Notes: generated by a model not told the origin, from the sequence alone. A DNA stretch of 64,000 bases from Lutjanus erythropterus (GCA_020091685.1 CM034597.1:2364646-2428645), one strand, 5' to 3'; counted from the first letter of the stretch, positions 1 to 11,166 are shown. Translations and numbers: made by a program.

Positions 1-600
1 TCCTGGAAAGGATGGCATTAGCTACAAGATTCTTAAGAGATCGAGTGATTTAGTGTTAGAGGAAATATTGTCTCTGATAAATAATGTATAGGGAGAGGGA
101 AATCTTCGAGCTCCTGGAAGCAAGCAGAGGTGATTCCAATCTTAAAACCAGGGAGAGATGCTTCGGTAGCAGGCTCATACAGGTCCTTTGCACTGACAGC
201 AGTGTTGTTTAAAATAATTGAAAGATTAGGGCATAAACTGAAGACAGAGGGCAAGTTCACTTCTATATGATACAAAGTAGCTTTCACAGAGGAACACTGT
301 GGATGATGTGCTGTTCCTAAACTATGAGATAAAGAAAGCCTTGGTAAATAAAGAGGGACCAGTGGAGACATTTCTTGATATTGAAAATGCCTATGAAATG
401 CTAAGAAGGAGGGGCTAATTATAAAGTTGCATGTGGCTAGAATACAAATACAAATGCTTCTATCTAACCACACAGATAATGATAATGGGACACCACAGGG
501 AAGTGTACTCAGCCCATTGTATTTACCATTATAATGAATGGTATATTTTGAGACATTGGGACTCATTTTGGATTCTCCCTGTCTCCAGATGGAGTAATCT
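1..600 (+). mobile_element. LINE reverse-transcriptase fragment (I/Nimb- or R1-like), degenerate
   Basis: The plus strand encodes broken pieces of a non-LTR reverse transcriptase. Frame 2 from base 2 reads PGKDGISYKILK, the pre-RT 'PGxDGI' motif. From base 115 another frame reads WKQAEVIPILKPGRDA, then YRSFALTAVLFKIIERL (the 'K.A.VIPILKPGKD..YRPIALTS...KI.ER' block). Near 478-520 the sequence reads DNGTPQGSVLSPL, the RT 'NGTPQGSVLSP' box. Several frameshifts and stops separate these blocks, and the catalytic YADD box is not recognisable. The 5' end runs off the window. The downstream tail at 2225-2575 may belong to the same insertion. Recognition as a non-LTR RT is firm; the clade is a guess. 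Confidence 0.8.
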
Positions 601-669
601 GGAAAAGAGGCAGAAATATTAAACAGCTGAGCAAATTCGGACTTAATGTTTTGTTTTATTATTCACTAT

Positions 670-694
670 TTTTATTTATTTATTTATTTATTCA
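670..694. repeat. (TTTA)n microsatellite
   Basis: A short run of TTTA units in an AT-rich stretch just after the LINE RT fragment. Confidence 0.8.
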
Positions 695-829
695 TATTTT
701 TTAACTTTTGTCACAGGTACTGAAAGGAACACATTTGTCATAATTATTGACATTTATCAATGTTCTGTGCAGTTTTATTTTATTATTTTGTGCTGTTTTG
801 ACTGAGTTCAAGCTCCAAAAAGATTCAGA

Positions 830-1175
830 TGCATTGTGAAATACCACCCTGGTGCACTTCTTCATTTACAAATAAAGATGATTTTTATTTTGTAATTCTG
901 AGCATTTTTGATGAAGTTAGTTCAAACACTCAGATCAGAGTGCAGTTTTATTCACTCAAGTTGCCTTTGATTTTTAACAAATTATGTAAAAAAAAAAACC
1001 CCTCAACTTTCTTTTGCAGTTTTCACTTGCTCCCACAATTTCATTGCAAGAAATGTCTAAAAGCATCGTAACATGCATCACAATTTTTTAGAAAAGCGGT
1101 TGTGAAATCAGGCTTTTTAGGCCGCAACAATCCGAAAAAAGGCCCACAAAATCCTGGAGGGACTGATCAAGAGGC
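830..1175. repeat. Probable teleost interspersed repeat (unclassified)
   Basis: The stretch ends in a block (about 1100-1165) containing AAATCCTGGAGGGACTG. I associate this string with a common unclassified fish repeat, from memory only. No coding potential or terminal repeats are visible. Confidence 0.35.
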
Positions 1176-2224
1176 TCATAACTCATCTTTCTTTTAAATT
1201 CTTTATTTTCAATTTCATCAAAGTTATTAACAAAGTAATTAACTTATAAAATAAATCAACTTGGTGCAAGGATTGATGGATAAATCAGGTATTTTTATTT
1301 TTCAGCTACATTTGTCAAAGGGAATTATTATTAGTTTTATGTCAGTGTGAACAGATTCTTAAAAAACACAGGAAATCCATAATGATAAGTAGATACAGTC
1401 ATGGTTAAAACCTGTAATTTCAGACTGACTGGCAAGACATGTTAGTCAGCTTTAATCGGGTTTGATGCTGTTACGCAGTTACACCCTTACTGTGCATGTG
1501 ATGCCTGTAGTTACTAATAGTGACTAATGGTGGTGGGGTGGAAATGAAATCATCATAATCATCATCATCAGCATGCATGAGCAGTACCTTAATACAGCAT
1601 TTTTTTTCAGGAATTTCGTCACCTTGTAAAACTGGAATTATATAAATATAAATTAATAAATGAACATAAACTGCAGTACTTTCATCAGTGGCAATTCTAC
1701 AGGCTGCATAAGTAGCTTTAGTTGGCCAGATATGGCCCACAGGTCACCAGCTGGAAATCCCTGGTTTTGGGTTTATGTATGGACAAGGAGTTGAGAGGGG
1801 AAAAAAATCAAACTGCTGGGACTTTGATGAAAGACGAACATAGACAAAGCAAAAAAAAAATTGTTGATGCTCATAAATATGATTTCACCAGTAGAGCTTG
1901 CCACAAAACATATAAGAGACACTTGGCTTTCCCAAACCAGAAATACAAGAGCAAAAGTCTAAAGTAATGGATTAAGTATGAAGAAATGGATTAAAGTGAC
2001 ATCTATTTGCCTCTAATGCTAGCATGCATAGCTAACTTACATCTCTGGCTAACTATCTTATTATGTTGGTTACAAATGACATCAATGCCCTATGAGGACT
2101 GACTTGAGTGAAAGCTGTAGCAGTACTGCTCCAGGATGATACTCTCAGACTTTAGATTGCATTAACAACTCTGTCTTCCTCAGATCCATTTTGTCATAGA
2201 ATAGTCTAGTCTCTGGTATAGTTT
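1176..2224. other. AT-rich stretch, no gene seen
   Basis: There is a short ATC-rich run near 1555-1575 and nothing else I recognise. The short ORFs here lack family motifs. If the RT and zinc-knuckle pieces on either side are one LINE, this interval would hold its eroded middle plus later insertions. Confidence 0.5.
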
Positions 2225-2575
2225 TTGGTTGTCCATCTATCCAAAATCCATTTAAATCTATGGGGTCAACACTATTGGACATTCAGTCAATAGCAAGCTG
2301 GCTCTTTGACTTTGAACTCAACCCCCCTTCCCTTTGTGAAGCCAAACACACCATCTCTATTAATTTGGACAAAGAAGACTCAACAAAACACTTTATTTAA
2401 TGATTTAAAAAACCCTTCACGTCTGTGTAAGTAGTGTCAAACAGAAGAATCAGTTGAACATGTCATTTTTCAATGCCAAAAGTACACAAGAGAATGAGAA
2501 ACACTAGGGAAGGAAGTCAGAGAACATGGTGTAGAAGGGCTGAGCCTGAAGAATATATTCACCATTGGTTTAGGA
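2225..2575 (+). mobile_element. LINE ORF2 C-terminal tail with CCHC zinc knuckle, degenerate
   Basis: From about 2361 the plus strand reads LIWTKKTQQNTLFNDL, then RLCK*CQTEESVEHVIFQC and QKYTRE. This matches the C-terminus of I/Nimb/R1-type LINEs: 'GHTxLNxTLF..G' followed by CxxCxxxxESVEHVIFxC with C-C-H-C ligands. One in-frame stop lies between the first two cysteines and more follow. The distance from the RT box at 500 (about 1.9 kb) suits one original element. Confidence 0.7.
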
Positions 2576-2650
2576 CAGTGTTTCCCAAACTTTTTTTCTG
2601 GAGACCCACTTTTTAAAAATGACAAATCATCATGACCCAATCCCTTAAAC
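2576..2650 (+). mobile_element. hAT-type transposon terminus (solo end)
   Basis: CAGTGTTTCCCAAACTTTTT followed by GGAGACCCAC is a typical hAT terminal inverted repeat (CAGTGGTTCCCAAAC-type). No matching right end (GTTTGGGAAACACTG) is visible nearby, so only one end appears to survive. Confidence 0.55.
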
Positions 2651-3071
2651 CTTATCAGACTATTATCAATAAACCAAACTGTATACAGGCCTCAAGCCTG
2701 GCTCCTCTTGCCCCCCCCCCACTGCTGTGGTAGGACTGCATATTTTGCCAATTCACACTAAAAGTTCACTTTGTGAACAAAGAATTTGAATGAACATTAG
2801 AATTGCTGGCATTTTTCCCCAAATTACACAACCATCAGGTTTAAAGGTGCACTGATATCACTTCAGAGGTGCCATACTAATTACTGTGAAGTGTATTTAA
2901 CTGAACATTTGAATGGGGTTGTGCTAATTATGGTAATGTTGGTATTATTGAAGTCACTGATTTGAAATAATAGGATTATGTCTACATGAATTGATGAGCT
3001 GTTAAATTGAATTGAACTGCTAGAAGTACTTAAACTTCTGAATATATTGAAGATTACAATACTATGTTGCT
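2651..3071. other. AT-rich stretch, no gene seen
   Basis: It holds a poly-C run near 2710-2721 and otherwise featureless AT-rich sequence. Confidence 0.5.
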
Positions 3072-3450
3072 AACTGACCTTTTCCTAAGCCCCATCTCTA
3101 AATAGCAACTGTCCAATCATAGCTTAGCAACTGTAACTAAAGCTGTCAAGATTTTCATCTTGCTACATGTTGAAGATGTGCAGGACGCTCTGAGGAGAAT
3201 GATACTTGGCGTTTCATGAATTTTGGCGGTGAAGAAACAGAAGAGCTCACTTGGTTTAAACTCTATCTTCATCTGCTCTAACATAAGCTGTGAATGTTTG
3301 CATTGAATGTTAGAGTATCACTCTCCTCAGAGCCTCCTGCACACCTTCAACATGTAGAGAAATGTAAAGATTGTCAGCTCTGTTTAGGGTTGCTAAGCTA
3401 TGATTGGACAGTTGCAGTTTGGAGGTGGGGCTTAGCGAAGGGTCAGTTAT
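3072..3450. repeat. Large imperfect palindrome (non-autonomous repeat, family P)
   Basis: The left arm (3072-3204) and right arm (3316-3450) are reverse complements over about 130 bp: CAACTGTCCAATCATAGC on the left and GCTATGATTGGACAGTTG on the right. The arms also share the block around GAGGAGAATGATA / TATCACTCTCCTC. A loop of about 110 bp separates them. One arm recurs, diverged, inside the repeats at 22730-22900 and 26310-26480 (CAACTGACCAATCA, then GTGCAGGAGGCT). It is a dispersed hairpin-forming family, probably a non-autonomous DNA element. Confidence 0.75.
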
Positions 3451-4366
3451 CACTCAACTCTATAAAGCTCTAAAAAACAGCTGTATGCTACCTGCCCAGC
3501 AACAAATGGCAGCTCGAGCTGGGTGGTGGAAACCAAACCAGAACTAAAAGGAGAGTGAATACTGGACTTGCATTCATCAATGTGTCCAGAAACACAACTC
3601 CAAATGAACACAGATGCCTGATAACACATTTCCACTCCTCCAACTGATTAAAAACAAAGAAATACACTCTTGCAGAAGTATTTGATTTCATTCTAACTGA
3701 ACAGAATAACGCTAAAACCTTCCAACAAACAGAAGACATTAATTTCATGAGGCTGCAGTCCCAAATGTTGAAATCTCTTTACAGTTACCTCAGATTATCA
3801 CAGAGAATTACAGGACATGAACAGACTATCCCACACTTCAGTCTTCTCACCCTCAACAGAAATCAAATGTATTCTCCCGTAGCTTCTCCTCTCACTATTA
3901 TTGATTTGTGTCATATAATATTCAACATGTCCTGTCCTTGACGCACTCAGCAGAAAAATCTCCAATCATCTTTGTCTATTGGAATGCACAGCTGAGGCCC
4001 ATTACAGCTTGATCGACAGGATGACAAAGTGTGCCAAGGATAATGAGAGACTGATGGTGCTGGTGTGTGGATTTGTAGAAGCAAGAGAGCACACTTTAAA
4101 ACATTTAGCTCATCAGCCTCCCTCATACAGTAAACACAACCCCGCAACAAAGTATTTACTCAGTACTACTTGTAAAAAAACAAAAACAAAACAAAAAGAA
4201 ATTCTCACACTCATACTACACGAAATGACAAGAAAAGATAGAGTCTGTATTTTGCTTTTTGAATGGACTGGACGATGTCCTCAGTCAAACAGCACCAATG
4301 GTCGAGACATTGTTGTCTCACTCAGATATACACAGACGCAATCAGTGTGGCAGTCTGAGGGGTGTG
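3451..4366. other. No recognisable feature
   Basis: The sequence is moderately complex. The longest ORF (3979-4377, plus strand, 132 aa) has no recognisable domain and ends in lysine-rich low complexity. I see nothing supportable. Confidence 0.4.
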
Positions 4367-4554
4367 CAGGGTTGTAACTTTATTCCACTACAGTTACAGA
4401 TAAAAAAGATGTAATCAGATTACAGATAATTGTAATTAAAATTGGGATTATTATTAGTACGATTAAAATTTTTAGAATGAAAGAATGAATTTCCAATTCA
4501 TTATCATGGCTTCTAGAGAAAAAATGCTTCACTGGGTGAGTTTTTTTGTCTTTA

Positions 4555-4555
<1 letters not shown>

Positions 4556-4581
<26 letters not shown>
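4556..4581. repeat. (ATCA)n microsatellite inside the hAT-like element
   Basis: The same tetranucleotide run occurs at the homologous place in the copy at about 28610-28626, so it belongs to the element. Confidence 0.8.
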
Positions 4582-4585
<4 letters not shown>

Positions 4586-4697
4586 TGAGCACAAAAAGGA
4601 AGCAACAGCTGGACAAACTAATAAACATAACAACCAATATAAAACACTTAGAGCTGCAGCAATGAATCTATTATTAATCAACTAAATTAAATGAATG

Positions 4698-5774
4698 GTG
4701 CGTCTGCATTCTACTCCTGACGTCTGTAAATGCATCTGAGAAGCATCGGCCCATAGCAGGGACATGGTTTGCCAGAGGGCGGGATTATGCGTCATTTCAA
4801 AGTCAGTGATAGGCTGGCTATGGATTAATACATTGCAAGTTATCCAAATGATGCCAACAGAACTGAGAGCAGGCGTTGGAGACGGAGAGGCTACTTCATG
4901 TCAGCTATGGCTGGTCTTCAGGTAAGCTCACTTAAAGTAAATATATAAAAAATAGCTGTTTTATAAATATGACATACAGGGTTAGCAAGATAAGTCGGGA
5001 TTTAGCAACATAAGTTGTTAAGCCCTGACTGGATATGCTAGCACAGGTGAAGAGCCCAGATGCCGACTCCTAACAGGCTAGCTAACTAGCTTAGCAAACA
5101 TTAGTTGCTTAGACCTGACCAGCAAATGTATCAACTAACTTAATTTAGCCATTGCTAGGTAGCCATAAGTCTTTCCAGCATGTGAACAGTCTCCATCTAG
5201 ACAACAAATCAGTGTTGAATTTGGGAAAGGCTCAGGTAATGTTAGTTAGCGTTAGCTGTTAGCTAGTAGCTGGTGGGCTTCGGTGCTTTTACAGCTGCGG
5301 AGTTAACTTTAGTGGTTAACTGGCAGCTAATGAAGGGAGGCTCTGCTCTGCTCCATTTGTAAATGTGGCTCGGTGTAACATTTTAGGTGTGTGGAAAACA
5401 CAACAGACCCCAGTTGTTTCTGTCATGTCCCTCCAGTCACCCCCCCTCCGCCTCTCCTGTAGAGCTGGCCAGAGTTCAGCAGCTATCTGCGGTCAAGCCG
5501 GGGCTGTCAGACCGAACAGCAAAATAATACACGCAAACTTTTTGTGGTTCATATTTTCAAGTCATGCTTTCTGCTGGTGCTTCATACAGTGTTGCCTGTG
5601 ACACTGTATTAAGCATGGGTTATTTGGAGGTCTTGTTGTGGTGCTTTTTAACATATTTAATAGCTAAAGAGCATAGGGCTAATACTATTAGCTACAGGTC
5701 TCTTATCAACTACGTGGTGATGTTTTCCTTCCTTCCTTCCTTGTATCCTTGTATACAAAATACATGCTGTCTGG
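4698..5774 (+). other. Insert with promoter/first-exon-like sequence
   Basis: This segment is absent from the related element at 28 kb and separates two complementary halves of copy 1. It is richer in GC than its surroundings and begins with GC-box-like (AGGGCGGGAT) and CRE-like (TGCGTCAT) words at about 4780-4800. A purine-rich leader and a splice-donor-like site follow at 4921/4922. The remainder is rich in GCTAGCTA/TTAGC words of the kind I associate with first introns of fish genes. I see no terminal repeats or target duplication. It could be a captured gene 5' end or simply flanking DNA between two rearranged halves. Confidence 0.4.
4898..4921 (+). other. Candidate 5' coding exon end with splice donor
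   Basis: ATG TCA GCT ATG GCT GGT CTT CAG is followed by GTAAGC. The eight codons read MSAMAGLQ and end in the classic CAG|GTAAG donor, after a leader of about 40 nt starting near 4860 (GAACTGAGAGCAGG). The inner ATG at 4907 has a better Kozak context (G at -3 and +4). No downstream exon is recognised in the window, so this may be a captured fragment or chance. Confidence 0.25.
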
Positions 5775-6644
5775 GTATTTTGATAATCAATTCATCATTT
5801 TCAGTCATTTAAAACAAAAAGTCCAAATTCTCTGATTTCATTTTCAACATTTTTCACAATTTTCTGACATTTCATGGACCAAACAACTGATTGATTAATG
5901 GTGACAATGGTTGTTAGATTAATTGATAATGAAAATAATCTTTACAGGAAAAACTTTAACATTTTTCAATTTTCAACTGACAACACTGTGACAGGATTAA
6001 TTAATCAATCAAAATATTGTTCAATTTAAAAAGTTGAAATTCTGATTTTTTTTTTATTTTAGCAAAATTCCACCTTCTCAACTGTGAATATTTTTTGTTT
6101 TGTTTTTTTTCCTCCCCTCTGACTTGTGGACAAAAAAAGACATTTGAGGACATCATCCTGAGCTGTGATCAACATTTTTTAACATTTTTCATTTCGTGGA
6201 CCAAACAACTGATTGATTAATTGAGAAAATAATCGACTGATTAATCAATGATTAAAATAATAGCTATTTACTGCTGAACAATTTCACCATTGTTTAAAAT
6301 TGAGGTAATCCAAAAGTAGCGGAAAGTAATAGTTGCATTACTTTAATATTGGATTACTTTACTGAGTAAATGTTTTAACAGGTAATTAGTAACTGTATCG
6401 GAATAAATTTGAAAATTAACCCTCCCAACCCTGTCCACTTCTGATACATAATTCCACCAGACTTAATTTAAACTGTGGTGGTGATGTGGAAAACAAAGTT
6501 TAGTTTTGGGAAATGTTGCTGTCATGTTATTAGCATGCTTAAAAAGCATGAAAGCTATTTCAATTAGCATAAAAGTTATCATTAATTACAGCTTGCTACA
6601 GTAACAAACACCTGATTTAAACATGATCATTAGCACCTGTGTCC

Positions 6645-7022
6645 TAGAGCTTGAGATATGTGCCCAAACCTGATGGGACCCAACGGGTTTGGGTCGGGTC
6701 AGGTTGTATTTCTCACATATTTCATGGGCTCTCGTCAGGTTTGGGCTATTATTATTAGTAGTACTAGTATCAGCAGTATTATTATTATTATTTATTTTTA
6801 TTTTTTTTCCCCCAATGTAGTCAATTCAAATTCTCCTCATGCATTGTCCCTGTCACTGCCAACTGCTACTGTTTGGACCATGGGAGGGAAGCTTGTTAAG
6901 AAAAATGTCGGGCTGTAATCGGGTTCAGGCTGAAATATGCTAATGAGGGATGGATTCAGGTCAGGTTTGGACAGAATTTTCTCAGGCCTGGGCTCAACTT
7001 TTCAGGCCCGATTAAAGTTTTA
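6645..7022. mobile_element. hAT MITE (TAGAGCTT family), copy 1
   Basis: Starts TAGAGCTTGAGATATGTGCC and ends CGATTAAAGTTTTA, with terminal TAGAGCTT-like inverted ends. Flanks CTGTGTCC and CAGTGGCC agree at 6 of 8 bases, fitting an aged 8-bp hAT target duplication. The body has GGGTTTGGGTCGGGTCAGG, a TTA-rich middle and AATATGCTAATGAGGGA. The second copy is at 10103-10434. Confidence 0.75.
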
Positions 7023-8155
7023 CAGTGGCCATCTGTCATATTGTTCCAAGTTGACTGGAAGTCTCCACTGTCTTGTATATTGTGTATTATCTTATATTTA
7101 GCTGTATTCAAAGTATGTGATTCTAAAAGCTTCATTTTGTCTCATTATCTGCTGAGTCTAAATACACACTGGCTGTTATCAAAGCCTCTTATTGGCTCTT
7201 ATCTGTTTGGCTATTCAAAACAAACAGACCTGTGATGGAGGACAAATGGCCGGATTTGGCTCTAGAATTTGACTCCCCTAAAAGTTACACAAGGAAACTG
7301 ATTGAAGGTCAAAGCCTTGTTAAATTGGTTCTTCTTCCTAATCTTTAGTCCTAGTCTGGCTAGATTACTTTTCTTTTCACAGCTTTGCCTGGCAGCATGT
7401 TTTCATGTTGAAAACAACTGTGAGAGAAGTCCAGCTCCATCATCGGAGTGTATCAGTCTTTTGACATTTTGGACAGCATGCTATGACGACTGCTAATAGC
7501 ACACAACAGGATGTATGCTTTAATTACTCACCACAACACAGGTGAAGCATGCATCCTGATGCCCTCTGTCTGACAGCGACACCCAGCTGTGAATTTAATA
7601 CCCATGCAAATTGATAGCAGAGTAAGTCAAGAGCCATGCTAACATGTTGTTATGCTGAGAATTGCAATCTCCCTGAGAAACTAGTCCTTCCTTTGACACC
7701 TTGTCCCTCTACTCAGGGACGTAAACATTCATTGTATAGATATGGTCGAATATGTGGCACAAATTTTCAATAATTAGGTAGGTTTGGGGTACAAAATAAT
7801 AAAACCGTATTTTCTAAAGCTAAATAAATTCAAATGAATGCAGAAAATTACATATAAAACAACAAGAGTATGAACTGATGTCAACAATACATTTCCTGCA
7901 GTTAAATCATTTAGAAATAAAGAGTTGGAAAACACCTGTGCAGGATCAGTTAATATGTATCAAAACAGTTTTTAATCCATCAATTAAGACATGAGCACTT
8001 ATTATCATAAATCATGAAAATATGTCACAAATCAACTCTATACCAAAACTGGAAGACACACAAACCCATGTGATAAAGCTGAAGTACATTTTGCAGCTGA
8101 AACAGACCTCTCACAATCTCAGGAAAACAGATGTTGTCATCATTTCACAACTTTT
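7023..8155. other. No gene or repeat recognised
   Basis: AT-rich sequence without terminal repeats or family motifs. The ORFs at 7041-7235 and 7302-7496 show no domain. Confidence 0.4.
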
Positions 8156-8545
8156 TGTCATAGTTTTGTGTGTTCTTGTTGTCGTTTGTGTCTCTTTTTA
8201 GTCAGTTCTGTCTCTTTGTGGTTGATTTGAGTCTGTGGTCATTTTGTTTTGTCTCTGTGGTCATTTTGTGTCTTTGTTGTTTCTCTCATTTTGTGTCTCT
8301 TTGTTGTTGCTTCGTGGTCATTTTGTGTCCTTATTGTGGTCTTGTACCTTTGTTATTTTGTGTCTTTGTTGTCATTTTGTTAGTCATTGTGTGTCTCTTT
8401 TTATTCATTTGTCTCTCTCTGTGTTTGTGTGTCTCTTTTGTTATTTTGTGTCTGTGGTCATTGTGTGACTCTTTGTAGTCATTTGTCTCTTTGTGTTTCC
8501 TCTGTGGTCCTTTTGTGTCTCTTTATGTTCATTTTCTGTCTTTTG
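8156..8545 (+). repeat. TTTTGTGTCTCTTTGTGGTCA minisatellite
   Basis: About 390 bp of imperfect units made from TTTTGTGTCTC, TTTGT and GGTCA, roughly 21-24 bp each, strongly biased to T and G. It runs into a GC-rich edge (CCTTGGGCCCCCTGG, about 8565-8580). I know minisatellites of this texture from fish. Overlapping ORFs in three frames here come from the repeat and are not genes. Confidence 0.85.
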
Positions 8546-9187
8546 TGTCTCTGCTGCCTGACCCCTTGGGCCCCCTGGTCTGTGCCTTGTGTGTCCGTTC
8601 AGTAATCCATCCATGAATATCCCACCCAGCCTGTGAAATATATCCAGACAAATCACACTAAAACATGATACAGCAGCACCAGCCCTATTATTAGTTTAGT
8701 TTATTTAGTTGTCCCATTACAGTTCATCATACTAACAGTGGAATCATAATTATACAGTAGCTTTTTCACACTAACAGCCTTATGAAAGACTATTATAATC
8801 ATAAAACAATTAAGCTGAATGTCTCTTATTTAGTTAATTGTTTCTACACTTTTATTCTATCACTGCAGCTCAAGATAATTAGGTTTCTTTGTGAACATTA
8901 AATCTTCTTACACTTAATTAGACGATTAATGTGAATAAAAAGTACATCTACTGTAACGTACTGTATGTATCAGAGCAAAATGTGTATTTACAATATGTAC
9001 TGTAATACTTAGATAAAGAACTTGTAGCCTTGAAGCCAACCAAAGCACAATAAAATGAATGTGCTTCATTATACAGTCCATAATACAGAAACACTCACAA
9101 AAGCAACTCATCTACTGAAGTACATTTTGGGGAAAACATAGTTTCTCAACTTACTCCCTTGCTGCTAACATCATTGTACTTCCCTGA

Positions 9188-9190
<3 letters not shown>

Positions 9191-9268
<78 letters not shown>

Positions 9269-9298
9269 AACATAGAGAGAGAGAGAGAGAGAGAGAGA
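9191..9298 (+). repeat. (GT)n-(GA)n compound microsatellite
   Basis: A GT run of about 67 bp (one TT interruption) passes into a GA run to 9298. Confidence 0.95.
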
Positions 9299-9309
9299 CA
9301 GAACGTGTA

Positions 9310-9700
9310 AACTTGTGCCTCATTGGATCCGGCAGTGGCACCAAAATAATGAAGTTTCCATCTTTTAAAGACCTTTTAATAGTTTTTGTGTGCGAGCCGC
9401 GGGCCCCTCCAGCGAAATATGGATCTGTTTTCAGCCCCCGTCAAACGTCGGAGGGAGAATTCACGTTTACAGATAATCTAATAGGCTCCTGCTCTGGCAT
9501 CTGTATAGAGCGCCAATCTGTTTGTCCTTGGCTCTGACTTATCTCTGCGGCTTTTGTTACATCTCACTTCAATATTTTTCACCCGGGGCTAAACCACTTT
9601 TAGGCATATTAATGGCTGACCCTGAAACTTCCTTGGGAGTCGGAGTAAACAGGCTTTGACCACCTGATCCAACAGCAGCAGGACAGCAAGGTGGGACACG
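9310..9700. promoter_or_regulatory. Candidate conserved non-coding element
   Basis: This is a high-complexity, balanced-composition block between microsatellite and AT-rich DNA. It carries dense words of developmental enhancers: GATAATCTAATAGG, GCCAATCTG, CATATTAATGG and AGATAA. It has no repeat signature and no sustained ORF with codon-like texture (a 74-aa ORF at 9313-9537 lacks a domain). The call rests on texture only. Confidence 0.4.
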
Positions 9701-10102
9701 GCAGATAAATGAAAGCCAAAAATAGGAAAGGGAAAAGTTCAGTGAATGTTCCACAACTTCTTTTCTACTTTACTGTTTAAAGCAACTACAATCAATATGA
9801 AAACAATGTGAAAGAGATTGATCCTGTTCACAGAGAATTTTCACCTAAATCTGCATTTCCTCTCAGTTTTTTTCATCTCCGTTTAACTGTCTGGCCCACT
9901 ACTTTACTGTGTTGTAAAGTAAAATAACTTTAAGTTAAGACAAGGATTACAATAGGGCTGTGGTCAAGTAAGGAAAATCTTGTTCGACTGAAATTCTGCC
10001 CTCTATCTGGTAGTTTAAAATAATGATAATCAAAGTTACGTAATGTTGCCAGGCACACACATTCCTGCAGTTTGATCACTTCTTTTTCACACAGAGCTAT
10101 AT

Positions 10103-10434
10103 TAGAGCTTGAGATCTGTGCCTGAATCTGATGGGAGCTGACAGGTTTGGGCCAGATGGGCCTTATTTCTCCCATATTTCATGGGCCTACATCAGGTTTG
10201 GGTTGTATTATTATCATTCTTATTCTTATTATTAAGTGGTTGCCAGTTCAAAGTCCTACCATGTATTGTCCCTGTCACTGTAAACTTCTGCTGTTTGGTC
10301 CATATAGAGAAGCTTAAGAAAAATGTCGGGCTGTAATTAGGTTCATGCTTAAATATGCTAATGAGGGACAGATTCAAGTCGGTTTCGGACAGAATTTTTT
10401 TGGGCTCCAGTTCTCAGGCCTGATTAAAGTTCTA
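10103..10434. mobile_element. hAT MITE (TAGAGCTT family), copy 2
   Basis: Same order of blocks as 6645-7022: TAGAGCTTGAGATCTGTGCC start, TTTCATGGGC, CATGTATTGTCCCTGTCACTG, AAAAATGTCGGGCTGTAAT, AATATGCTAATGAGGGA, and GATTAAAGTTCTA end. Flanks AGCTATAT and TGCTACAC share 5 of 8 bases, an eroded target duplication. Confidence 0.75.
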
Positions 10435-11166
10435 TGCTACACTGTTACCTTCAGGACGTGTCTATCAGGTACATTTACACACAAATGCATTACACACACC
10501 AACAAGCACACCAGCTTCTGTACATAAGCTAACCAGCTAATGCAGCTTGTGCTTCAGTATAAACTTGTACAAGAAGCAACATGAAACATCAGCATCCAGC
10601 CAGCTACTGTCATTATTTACTTGGCTTTAAGTGAGACTTAATCTTAATACAGTTGTTTTAACTGTCGACCAATATTACACAGTCAGTCCGACAGCACAAA
10701 AAGCTGTCCAGTTTGAAGTCAGGTCAGGAACAGCTGGTATTTATCCATCAATGAGCTTGAAAGATTGGGCAGGCGCCTGTCGATGAAGAAGTCCACACTC
10801 ATGTTGTCAAAAATAAACTTTTTATCCACTCAGCTCATCTGTCCCTTGAGGTTGGGGGCCAATGTAACAATTTGTGGTCATACTTTGACATAATGTCAAT
10901 TAGTTTGGAGCGAAGTTAACGTTCAGTATACAGCCTGTCAGTCACAAATAAATCAGGTCTGCTATTGTGTCCTACCCCCTGACAATAATAGATTAAAAAG
11001 CGCTTCTGTCCTTATTAAAGTAGCACCAGCAACTGCCCAACCAGTGAGAATTTGGACGGACAAGAGCATAACAACAGCCCTAGATTACATGTCATCGTGT
11101 GGGAGAATGCATGTACCAAATCTAACTATGAATGAAAGAGTCTCTGCAGAGCCTTCCATCCAGTCT
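10435..11166. other. No gene recognised
   Basis: Ordinary sequence. Short ORFs here have no domains. Confidence 0.4.

Larger units (their letters stand above)
4367..6433. mobile_element. hAT-like non-autonomous element, copy 1, interrupted
   Basis: It begins CAGGGTTGTAACTTTATT and ends in CCCTCCCAACCCTG, matching in reverse orientation the element at 28031-28894. Shared blocks are the (TCAA)n run, AACAGCTGGACA, CTTAGAGCTGCA, AGTCCAAATTCTCTGATTTC, GGACCAAACAACT and ACAGGTAATTAGTAACTG. The AGAGCTGCARC...TTAATCAA part is a very common fish repeat nested in, or part of, the element. Compared with the 28 kb copy it has about 1.1 kb extra at 4698-5774 and an internal partial duplication (5775-5960 and 6000-6260). 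Confidence 0.7.

Noticed and set aside
33-566. 177-codon minus-strand ORF
   Set aside because: It is the antisense shadow of the LINE reverse-transcriptase fragment on the plus strand.
8170-8656. Overlapping hydrophobic ORFs of 71-102 codons
   Set aside because: They arise from the T/G-rich minisatellite in several frames and strands at once; no domain.
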